Shown: positions 1 through 5,339 of the stretch, piece by piece
Position numbering within the stretch: the first letter of the stretch is position 1
Layout: each line of letters begins with the position of its first letter
Source: Candidatus Acetothermia bacterium
GTDB taxonomy: Bacteria; Bipolaricaulota; Bipolaricaulia; UBA7950; UBA9294
Reading direction: 5' to 3'
DNA: 5,387 nt
Assembly: GCA_003650505.1 (NCBI GenBank)
Contig: QMQL01000069.1
Location: 1 to 5,387, forward strand
Translations under genes and position numbers: made by a program
Notes under the pieces: generated by a model
Told to the model about the DNA's origin: nothing
The model's input: the letters and a program-made list of their open reading frames with translations, nothing else
Database searches by the model: none

Positions 1-86
1 CAGTCGCCGCCGCTCCACTGCCCGCCCCCCCCCCGCGACCCCGACGGTGGGTCTGCGAACGCTGGCGTCGAACCTCCCGCGCGTCC

Positions 87-128
87 CCCGCCCGCGCCCT
101 CAAACCCACTGTCGAGGTCGCGGGCGGG
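87..128 (-). terminator. GC-rich hairpin downstream of the PKD lipoprotein cassette
   Basis: CCCGCCCGCG at 87-96 is the exact reverse complement of CGCGGGCGGG at 119-128. After one mismatch, 98-101 pairs with 114-117, leaving a 12-base loop. The stem starts 21 bases past the stop of the three-PKD gene, where a terminator is expected. No T run follows on either strand, so it may be a U-less terminator, an mRNA 3' end stabiliser or a fold of GC-rich sequence. The rest of 1-149 shows no gene. Confidence 0.4.
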
Positions 129-149
129 TGAAGGGGAATCCGGCCGAGC

Positions 150-1115
150 CTACTGTTGGGAGCAGGAACCCGGGCCGATCGGGCAGGAGCCGATCGCTGT
201 ACCGACCCCTCCCCCTTCGTCCACTACGGTCAGCTTCACCATGTAGGTCCACGACTTGGTGTAGGTGTGCGTCACCACCGGACCGGTCGCCGTCGTACCG
301 TCGCCGAAGTCCCACTGATAGGTCACGATCTTCCCGACGGCCGGCCGGGAGGCGGTGCCATCGAACGTCACCGGCACCCCCACCTCCCCCCCGCTGCAGG
401 AGGGAAGGCCGGTGATCACAGCAAGGGGAGCAACCGATGCCCCATCGCATGAACCGCCATCGGACCCCCCCGGCGGTGTCGTGCAGTTGCTATGTCCTGG
501 TAGGACGTTGATCCCGAACTTGACCGAATCCTTCAATCCCTCATCGTCGGTGACAACGAGGGTGACGACGTAATAGCCTCCGTCGGCATAGGTGTGGGTC
601 ACCGTCTCCCCGACCGCTGATCCCCCGTCCCCGAAGTCCCAGCGGTAGTCGACGATGGTTCCGTCATAATCGTAGGAATCCTCCGCGCTGAAGGTGACTG
701 CGACGCCTGTGTAGGGGGACTCGTGGCTCGCCTTCGCCTGCGCCACCGGTGGGGCGTTCGTGACGACGATCGCGACCTGCTGGGAATCGCTCGCCCCGTC
801 ATCGTCGACCACGGTCAGCTTGACGAGGTAGGTCCCGGGCTGGGCGAACGTGTATTCACACGCGCTTCTGGTGAGAGGCTCGACCGCAGCCGGATCCCCG
901 ATCTGCCAGTGGTACTCGATGATCGAACCGTCCTCGTCGTGCGAGAAGCCGGCGTCGAGCGAGACGATGAGCGGGGCCGGCCCGGTCATCGGTGAGGCGT
1001 CGATCACCGCTATCGGTGGGTGATTGACGACATCGCTCAGGATCGTGTCGAGGACGCATCCCGACAGGAAGATGGGCGAGAGAAGGAGCCCGATCATCAC
1101 CAGTCGCTTCGTCAT
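150..1115 (-). CDS. Lipoprotein with three PKD domains
   Basis: This 321-residue predicted lipoprotein has lipobox LSGC (17-20) after the hydrophobic core LVMIGLLLSPIF, with lipidated Cys20. Three PKD-type beta-sandwich domains follow. The first (about 33-118) is recognisable by FSHDEDGSIIEYHW and GTYLVKLTVVDDDGASD, but its usual FGDG turn is changed to WQIGDP. The second (about 122-204) has WDFGDG (159-164) and YYVVTLVVTDDEG. After a Gly/Ser linker (206-228), the third (229 to about 310) has FDGTAS and WDFGDGTT (268-275). Cysteines sit at 86, 211, 223, 240, 311 and 318, so disulfides around domain 3 are possible in an oxidising compartment. There is no catalytic domain. The ATG overlaps the preceding stop, with GGGGGTGA at 1122-1129 as ribosome site. 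It is the last gene of the cassette and a probable paralogue of its upstream neighbour. Confidence 0.88.
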   Translation of the reverse strand: MTKRLVMIGLLLSPIFLSGCVLDTILSDVVNHPPIAVIDASPMTGPAPLIVSLDAGFSHDEDGSIIEYHWQIGDPAAVEPLTRSACEYTFAQPGTYLVKLTVVDDDGASDSQQVAIVVTNAPPVAQAKASHESPYTGVAVTFSAEDSYDYDGTIVDYRWDFGDGGSAVGETVTHTYADGGYYVVTLVVTDDEGLKDSVKFGINVLPGHSNCTTPPGGSDGGSCDGASVAPLAVITGLPSCSGGEVGVPVTFDGTASRPAVGKIVTYQWDFGDGTTATGPVVTHTYTKSWTYMVKLTVVDEGGGVGTAIGSCPIGPGSCSQQ

Positions 1116-1129
1116 TCCGGTTCACCCCC
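1112..1129 (-). promoter_or_regulatory. Second ATGA overlap with internal Shine-Dalgarno
   Basis: The TGA of the two-PKD lipoprotein (1112-1114) overlaps the ATG of the three-PKD lipoprotein (1113-1115). The G-rich GGGGGTGA at 1122-1129 sits 6 bases before the ATG. It confirms the start, whose next codons give a proper signal peptide, and implies coupled translation. Confidence 0.8.
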
Positions 1130-1792
1130 GTTGTACCAGGTGACATCCCCGGTGATGTCCGCGTTGCACGGCGGACCGCCAACGATCGTCACCCTCTCCA
1201 CGTAGTTCGATTTGCCACCGTCGTTGTCGGTGACCGTGAGGACGACGTTGTACGTCCCCGGATAGAGATAACGGTGTTGAACGACGGGGCCGGAATCGGT
1301 CGTCCCATCGCCGAAGTTCCAGTCGTAGGCCAGTACCTCGCCGTCGTCCGTCGACTCGGTCCCGTCGAACGTTATCCACTCGCTCGCCCCGACCACGTAC
1401 TCCCCCTCCATGTTGCTCTTCGGGGCGTAAGAAAACTCGGCCTTAGGAGGCGGATTGAGCGCGTGGACGGTCAACGTGCTCGAGGTGGAATACCCTTCCT
1501 CGTCGGTGACGGTCAGCCGGACCTCGTAGACCCCGTCCTCTACGTAGGTGTGTTCGACCACCGGCCCGCTGTCGGCGGCCCCATCCCCGAACGTCCAAAG
1601 ATAGGAGACGATCTCCCCGTTCGGTTTGTAGGAGGGGGTCCCGTCGAAGCTGACCGTGAACGGAACCACGTGTTCAGCGACGGAGGCGGTGAACAGCGCC
1701 TCAGGGCGCGTGTCCTTCACCAAGCAGCCGCTGAGCGAAACGGCGACGAGAATCGCCGCACCGATAAGCAGACAGAACCTAGCAGCCCTCAT
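1112..1792 (-). CDS. Lipoprotein with two PKD domains
   Basis: This 226-residue predicted lipoprotein has a signal peptide with core LLIGAAILVAVS and lipobox LSGC (20-23), so Cys23 should be lipidated and the protein anchored outside the cytoplasmic membrane. Two PKD (Ig-like beta-sandwich) domains follow. The first spans about 30-110, with FTVSFDGT, WTFGDG (66-71) and HTYVEDGVYEVRLTVTD. The second spans about 117-204, with ITFDGTES, WNFGDG (158-163) and HRYLYPGTYNVVLTVTD. A short tail (205-226) contains one Cys (209). PKD domains usually serve as spacers or as protein or carbohydrate binding modules on exported proteins; no enzymatic domain is present. Its ATG overlaps the stop of the upstream beta-rich gene, with AAAGGAG at 1800-1806. 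Its own stop overlaps the next PKD gene. The product class is clear; binding partner and function are unknown. Confidence 0.88.
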   Translation of the reverse strand: MRAARFCLLIGAAILVAVSLSGCLVKDTRPEALFTASVAEHVVPFTVSFDGTPSYKPNGEIVSYLWTFGDGAADSGPVVEHTYVEDGVYEVRLTVTDEEGYSTSSTLTVHALNPPPKAEFSYAPKSNMEGEYVVGASEWITFDGTESTDDGEVLAYDWNFGDGTTDSGPVVQHRYLYPGTYNVVLTVTDNDGGKSNYVERVTIVGGPPCNADITGDVTWYNGGEPE

Positions 1793-1806
1793 TGTGCCAC
1801 TCCTTT
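1789..1806 (-). promoter_or_regulatory. ATGA stop/start overlap with internal Shine-Dalgarno
   Basis: The TGA of the beta-rich protein gene (1789-1791) and the ATG of the two-PKD lipoprotein (1790-1792) share bases. AAAGGAG at 1800-1806 lies 7 bases before the ATG and inside the last codons of the upstream gene. This is the classic layout for translational coupling and fixes the downstream start. Confidence 0.85.
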
Positions 1807-2592
1807 CTCCTCTGTCAGGGAGAGATCGATGTCCACAGAAAACGCGATTTGAACCGAGATTCCATCAAGATTTAACCCTTCCGTCACCCCATCCCCATCG
1901 AGATCGAGCCCGGCACCATCGCGATCGGTCGCCCGCTCGACGGAGCCGCTCCGGTACGAGATGGAAGAGCCGATCGAGAACCAGCTGGTGATCGGGTAGC
2001 ACAAGGAGATGCCGAGCTCGACGGCGAACGTACCGCCGGAGTGACGCCCCGTCCCCTCGGGAGGGACGACGGAGATCACGTCCGGGTATTCGACCGGGAT
2101 CTGGAACGTGACAGAGCGGTCGAAGGCCGCATAGTAGTACCCGACCCCGGCCTGAACGGAGAGGACGATCCCCATGTCGAGGAATGTCGCCCGGCCGTCG
2201 AGGAGGAAGCCGACACTGTTCATACCGAGCGCAATGTCGATCGTCGAGAGATCGGCGCCGTGATATTCACCGGAGACGGCGCTCGATGAGCGGAGGTACT
2301 CGAACCTCCCTCCGAATGCGAACCAGTCCGTCAGCCAGTACCACTCCTCAGCGCAGAGGGAGAGTCCGCTCGATATCGGATCGAGCTGACCGACGGAACC
2401 GGTGACGTCCGGATGGACGGCGAAAGTCTCGTTCAGAAGGTCGATCACCGTGTTGATGACGCCGATCGAGCCGTTGATCTCCTTGAGGGAGATCGCCGCC
2501 GGGCCGCCGCCGATCGCCATCTCCAGCTGCCCGGCACTGGCAGCGGCTCCGATCAACAGGATTGCGAGCAGACCAGTCGCTAGCCCCTTCAT
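1789..2592 (-). CDS. Secreted beta-strand-rich protein, probable outer-membrane beta-barrel
   Basis: I do not recognise a named family for this 267-residue protein. It has a clear signal peptide: MKGL, a hydrophobic core to about residue 18, and likely signal peptidase I cleavage after ASA (18-20). The mature part is low in lysine and rich in Gly, Ser and aromatic residues. It alternates polar and apolar residues in many stretches, for example WFAFGGRFEYL (90-100), VLSVQAGVGYYYAAF (143-157), FAVELGISLCY (189-199), WFSIGSSISYRSG (204-216) and ISVQIAFSVDIDLSL (245-259), as expected of barrel strands. Residues 230-238 (DLDGDGVTE) look like an EF-hand or thrombospondin-type calcium loop between the last two strands. 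It lacks a terminal aromatic; the tail TEEKGVAQ follows the last strand. AGGGGG at 2597-2602 is the ribosome site. Its stop overlaps the next start (ATGA), so it is the lead gene of a coupled cassette with two PKD lipoproteins. Confidence 0.7.
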   Translation of the reverse strand: MKGLATGLLAILLIGAAASAGQLEMAIGGGPAAISLKEINGSIGVINTVIDLLNETFAVHPDVTGSVGQLDPISSGLSLCAEEWYWLTDWFAFGGRFEYLRSSSAVSGEYHGADLSTIDIALGMNSVGFLLDGRATFLDMGIVLSVQAGVGYYYAAFDRSVTFQIPVEYPDVISVVPPEGTGRHSGGTFAVELGISLCYPITSWFSIGSSISYRSGSVERATDRDGAGLDLDGDGVTEGLNLDGISVQIAFSVDIDLSLTEEKGVAQ

Positions 2593-2739
2593 CGTTCCCC
2601 CTTTGCGCGGTCGATGAGCCGGGGAAGGGGCTCACAAAGCCCCTCACCACCCGGTGTACATCACGATAAAGGCCGGCTTCTCGTCGGAGAAGCCCATGGA
2701 CGGTCTGCTGCTGCGACGTGATTCAGAAAAAGGGGGGAC
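2593..2739 (-). other. Intergenic region and leader of the envelope cassette
   Basis: This is the only sizeable gap between genes (147 bases). It should contain the promoter of the beta-rich/PKD cassette, but I see no convincing -35/-10 pair. It holds two terminator-like hairpins near ltaE and a third 7-bp hairpin, AGGGGCT with AGCCCCT (2626-2632 and 2638-2644), in the presumed leader. GAGCC at 2616-2620 could instead pair with GGCTC at 2629-2633, so the leader has two mutually exclusive folds. The region ends with the AGGGGG ribosome site (2597-2602). No small ORF or RNA gene is evident. Confidence 0.6.
2668..2694 (-). terminator. Hairpin with weak T tract after ltaE
   Basis: An 8-bp perfect stem, GGCTTCTC with GAGAAGCC (2675-2682 and 2687-2694), has a four-base loop. 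On the minus strand it is followed by GGCC and TTTAT. It lies about 45 bases past the ltaE stop. It is a plausible main or backup terminator for the upstream operon, but the T tract is short and starts four bases after the stem. Confidence 0.5.
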
Positions 2740-2748
2740 TCATGTCCC
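2727..2748 (-). terminator. Short intrinsic terminator overlapping the ltaE stop codon
   Basis: On the minus strand GGGAC (2744-2748) pairs with GTCCC (2735-2739) around the four-base loop ATGA, which contains the ltaE TGA. Three C and then five T (2727-2731) follow. The stem is only 5 bp, but four of the five pairs are G-C and the T run is well placed. It would end the TrmY-pcm-ltaE transcript, though a translating ribosome would cover it. Confidence 0.45.
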
Positions 2749-3810
2749 GTTCACTGCGGACCGGAGTGCGTCGAGGGCCGTCTCGATGTCCGATCGACCC
2801 ACATCGAGATGCGTCACCATCCGGATCTGTTCACCGCCGACGGGGAGGGCCAACACTCCCTTATCCCGGAGGCGCTCGACGAGGATATCGGCGGTGAGGG
2901 AACGGTCGGCCACCGCATCCGGATCGATCTCGAAGTAGGTGAGGTTCGTCCAGGCGGTCGGAGGAGGGCCGGCCTGGGGCGAGGAGAGGCCTTCGATCTC
3001 GGCGATCCCGGCGGCGAGCCGCCGGGCGTTCTCGTGATCCTCGGCCAGCCGCTCGACGTTGTTCTCGAGGGCGTAGATCCCGGCAGCGGCGATGATCCCG
3101 GCCTGCCGCATCCCTCCGCCGACGAGCTTCCTCATCCGGCGGGCCCGTTCGATGAAGCCGCGCTCCCCGCAGAGGACCGAGCCGACCGGACAGCCGAGCC
3201 CCTTGGAGAGACAGACCATCACTGACTCCGCACCGCGGGCGAGCTCGGCGGGAGGGGTCCCGGTCGCCACTGAGGCGTTGAACAGGCGCGCCCCGTCGAG
3301 GTGGACGGATATCCCCTCCGCATGCGCGAGGTCGGCCACCGCATCGGTGTATTCGGCGGTGAGAACGACTCCGCCGCAGCGGTTGTGGGTGTTCTCCAAG
3401 CAGATCAAGCGGGTCGGCGGCTGATGCGGATCGGATGGGTTCCTGATCGCCCGCCGCAAGCGATCGATATCGATCGTCCCGTCGGCGAGGTTCGGGACGG
3501 GATGCGGATGGATCGAGCCGAGGGCGGAGGCACCACCGGCTTCGTAGAGGAACGTGTGGGCGAGTTCGCCGACGATCATCTCATCCCCCCGACCGGCATG
3601 GGCGAGGATCGCGACGAGGTTCCCCATCGTCCCGCTGGCGACGAACAGCCCGGCCTCCTTACCGAGCCGGTCGGCCATCCTCTCCTCCAGCTCCCGGACG
3701 GTCGGATCCTCCCCGAATACGTCGTCCCCCACCCTCGCCTCGGCCATCGCCCTTCGCATCCCCGGGCTCGGCCTGGTGACGGTGTCGCTTCGCAGATCGA
3801 TAGTCTTCAT
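2740..3810 (-). CDS. ltaE: Low-specificity L-threonine aldolase
   Basis: This PLP-dependent fold-type I enzyme cleaves L-threonine or L-allo-threonine to glycine and acetaldehyde in the cytoplasm. The 356 residues align along their length with the LtaE family. Seen: the N-terminal DLRSDTVTRPSPGMRRAM (5-22), VGDDVFGEDPTV (27-38), ASGTMGNLVA (58-67), His85 in a VGELAHTFLYEAGG stretch, LENTHN (138-143), HLDGARLFNA (170-179) with the PLP-contacting Asp172, the Schiff-base Lys203 in CLSKGLGCPVGS, GGGMRQAGIIAAAGIYAL (231-248) and the C-terminal QIRMVTHLDV (328-337). The start at 3810 fits the family N-terminus and has GGAGG at 3816-3820, 5 bases upstream. An open frame back to 3876 would overlap pcm and add unconserved sequence. 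The gene follows pcm by 14 bases. Fine substrate preference (L-, allo- or low-specificity) cannot be fixed from motifs alone. Confidence 0.95.
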   Translation of the reverse strand: MKTIDLRSDTVTRPSPGMRRAMAEARVGDDVFGEDPTVRELEERMADRLGKEAGLFVASGTMGNLVAILAHAGRGDEMIVGELAHTFLYEAGGASALGSIHPHPVPNLADGTIDIDRLRRAIRNPSDPHQPPTRLICLENTHNRCGGVVLTAEYTDAVADLAHAEGISVHLDGARLFNASVATGTPPAELARGAESVMVCLSKGLGCPVGSVLCGERGFIERARRMRKLVGGGMRQAGIIAAAGIYALENNVERLAEDHENARRLAAGIAEIEGLSSPQAGPPPTAWTNLTYFEIDPDAVADRSLTADILVERLRDKGVLALPVGGEQIRMVTHLDVGRSDIETALDALRSAVNGT

Positions 3811-3815
3811 CCCTT

Positions 3816-3820
3816 CCTCC
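3816..3820 (-). promoter_or_regulatory. ltaE ribosome binding site
   Basis: GGAGG lies 5 bases upstream of ATG 3810, in the 14-base gap after pcm. It decides in favour of the family-consistent start over the longer open frame beginning at 3876. Confidence 0.8.
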
Positions 3821-3824
3821 CTTC

Positions 3825-4493
3825 TCACCGCTCCAGCTTCCATCCCATCTCGCCGATCAGCGGGACGAACCGGCACGGGCCGAGATCGTCCCGGACGTGC
3901 CTAGGAGGATGATACGCGATCCTGATCAGATCCTGGTCGTACAGGCCGCCGATCGGCCCGACGAAGATCCCCCCCTCCCGGAGCTGGGCGGTGAGCCGCT
4001 CCGGGACGGAGGGGAAGCTTCCGGTGGCGATTATCCGATCGAACGGGGCCTCGTCCGGGAGGCCGAGGGTCCCATCCCCGATCACGAAGCGGATCCCGCT
4101 GTAGCCGAGCCGGTTCAGCCTCTCCGCCGCCGCCTCGCTCAGTGCCGCCGATCGTTCGATCGTCCAGACCCTCGCACCCAGTTCGGCCAGGATCGCGGTC
4201 TGATATCCCGAGCCGGTCCCGATCTCAAGCACCTTCTCCCCTCCCGAGAGCGCCAGCGCTTCGGTCATCAGGGCGACGATGTACGGCTGGGAGATCGTCT
4301 GCCCCTCCCCGATCGGAAGGGGATGGTCGGCGTACGCTGCCCCTCTCCACTCGGGGGGGACGAACTCCTCCCTCCTGACGCGAAGGAACGCCTCCAGTAC
4401 GCGCTCATCACGGATCCCACGGCGACGGAGATGGTGCTCCACCATCCGCACACGCCGCTCGCAGAACTCGTCCCTTCGGGCCCGATCGGTCAT
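3825..4493 (-). CDS. pcm: Protein-L-isoaspartate O-methyltransferase
   Basis: This cytoplasmic repair enzyme transfers a methyl group from SAM to L-isoaspartyl residues in aged proteins, starting their conversion back to aspartate. The 222-residue length is normal for the bacterial family. Seen in order: the N-terminal helix region ending RREEFVPPEW (40-49), the family signature GQTISQPYIVALMTE (64-78) with the presumed catalytic Ser68, SAM motif I VLEIGTGSGYQTA (88-100), the acidic post-I residue Glu113, motif II FDRIIATGS (151-159), LREGGIFVGPIG (171-182) and the C-terminal RFVPLIGEMGW (208-218). ATG 4493 is preferred because AGGA at 4501-4504 lies 7 bases upstream; the adjacent GTG at 4496 would add one residue and leaves only 4 bases. 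It follows the TrmY-family gene by 36 bases and precedes ltaE by 14, so one operon is likely. All key motifs are intact. Confidence 0.95.
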   Translation of the reverse strand: MTDRARRDEFCERRVRMVEHHLRRRGIRDERVLEAFLRVRREEFVPPEWRGAAYADHPLPIGEGQTISQPYIVALMTEALALSGGEKVLEIGTGSGYQTAILAELGARVWTIERSAALSEAAAERLNRLGYSGIRFVIGDGTLGLPDEAPFDRIIATGSFPSVPERLTAQLREGGIFVGPIGGLYDQDLIRIAYHPPRHVRDDLGPCRFVPLIGEMGWKLER

Positions 4494-4529
4494 CACCCCA
4501 TCCTAGCCGAAATCTTCGGATCGACCGAC

Positions 4530-5339
4530 TCACTCCTCGACCGGCTCCTCGAAGTAATCGCGGATGATCGACCGCGCTCGCTCGAGGTCGCGCGGTCGGA
4601 CCATGATCCGGAGCTTCGCGAGCCCATCAAGGGAGAACGGGTAGATCGACGCCGGGACGTCCCCGACGAGGTTGACCGGTATCCCGAAGTCCTCGAGGAG
4701 CCCCTTTATCAGTTGCGCCTTCGGCTCGCCCCAGACGACGTGGCAGACGACGAGGTCCCCCTCCTGATCCTCTCCGCGCCGGTCGAGGAGGTAATGGACG
4801 ATCGTTATGCACTGGCTTGTATGAAGCGATCTACCCCCGAGGGAAAGGCGGGGGAGGTCGGAGAGGAGAAGCTCCTCCTCATCGGTGAAGCTCATATGAT
4901 CGGAGAGGATGAACGCCGGCTGATCCGGGAAATCGAACGAATCCGCCGGTTCGCCGTCCTCGGAGAGGACAACCGGGGTCGCCTCCAACTGATAGAGCCG
5001 ATCGAGGGCATCGGATAGCGTAGCTCGCGATGCATAGATCCCGGGCGTGCTTTCCACCTCCTCCGCATCGAGGGCGGCCAAGGCGTGCTTGATGAGGGCG
5101 GCGGTAGAGCGCTCATCAGGATTCAGTCGTTTGACCAGCTCACCGATGATCCTTATCTGCACGGCGTTCTGGAGGACGAGGATCGTCTCCACGTCCCGCC
5201 TGATCCCATGGGAAAGGAAGAGCGAGGCACCGATCGCCCGACAGAGGATGTCGATCCTCCCCGCTCCGCCGGGGAGGTCGTCGAGCGAGAAGCCGGGATC
5301 GAGCGGCGCCTTATGTGCGATGACCAGGAATCGCCTCAT
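4530..5339 (-). CDS. TrmY-family tRNA pseudouridine N1-methyltransferase fused to a C-terminal DUF2007-like domain
   Basis: This is a 269-residue two-domain protein. Residues 1 to about 189 match the TrmY/COG1901 SPOUT methyltransferases, which use SAM to methylate N1 of pseudouridine 54 in archaeal tRNA. Landmarks seen are the MRRFLVIAHKA start, FSLDDLPGGAGRID (17-30), LFLSHGIRRDV (40-50), LNPDERSTAALIK (72-84), LSDH (145-148) and a C-terminal SAM-site-like stretch LSLGGRSLHTSQCITIVHYL (165-184) followed by LDRR. Residues about 195-265 resemble DUF2007: an early beta strand, then AQLIKGLLEDFGIPV, YPFSL, LRIMV and a closing DLERARSIIRDYF helix. The start at 5339 was chosen because the family begins at MRRF; an in-frame TTG at 5381 would add 14 unconserved residues. 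The nearest G-rich run (5353-5357) is 13 bases from the ATG, so the ribosome site is poor. It is probably first in a transcript with pcm. The family call is confident; the exact substrate in a bacterium and the role of the extra domain are unknown. Confidence 0.85.
   Translation of the reverse strand: MRRFLVIAHKAPLDPGFSLDDLPGGAGRIDILCRAIGASLFLSHGIRRDVETILVLQNAVQIRIIGELVKRLNPDERSTAALIKHALAALDAEEVESTPGIYASRATLSDALDRLYQLEATPVVLSEDGEPADSFDFPDQPAFILSDHMSFTDEEELLLSDLPRLSLGGRSLHTSQCITIVHYLLDRRGEDQEGDLVVCHVVWGEPKAQLIKGLLEDFGIPVNLVGDVPASIYPFSLDGLAKLRIMVRPRDLERARSIIRDYFEEPVEE

Noticed and set aside
54..90. Possible tRNA T-arm (GTTCGA-like segment on the minus strand)
   Set aside because: The flanking bases do not form the required 5-bp stem, and no acceptor or anticodon arm can be drawn.
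47..415. Plus-strand Arg/Pro/Ser-rich frame at the left end
   Set aside because: The extreme composition is that of non-coding GC-rich sequence, and most of it is antisense to the three-PKD gene.
1274..1852. Plus-strand open frame of 192 codons opposite the two-PKD lipoprotein
   Set aside because: It mirrors the repeated PKD codons on the other strand. The minus-strand gene has a signal peptide, lipobox and two domains, while this frame has none.
2660..2730. Possible sigma70-type promoter for the envelope cassette
   Set aside because: TTTATC on the minus strand could be a -10 element, but no acceptable -35 lies about 17 bases upstream, and the T bases are better explained as the tail of a hairpin.
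2740..3876. Longer threonine aldolase starting at 3876
   Set aside because: It would overlap pcm by about 50 bases and add 22 residues without family similarity. ATG 3810 has an excellent ribosome site.
3301..3912. Plus-strand open frame of 203 codons opposite ltaE
   Set aside because: The minus strand encodes a complete threonine aldolase. The plus frame has no motif and skewed composition.
3897..5018. Plus-strand open frame of 373 codons antisense to pcm and the TrmY-family gene
   Set aside because: It lies entirely opposite two genes with clear family motifs, has an Arg/Asp/Glu/Pro-rich composition typical of the reverse frame of GC-rich genes, and shows no recognisable domain.
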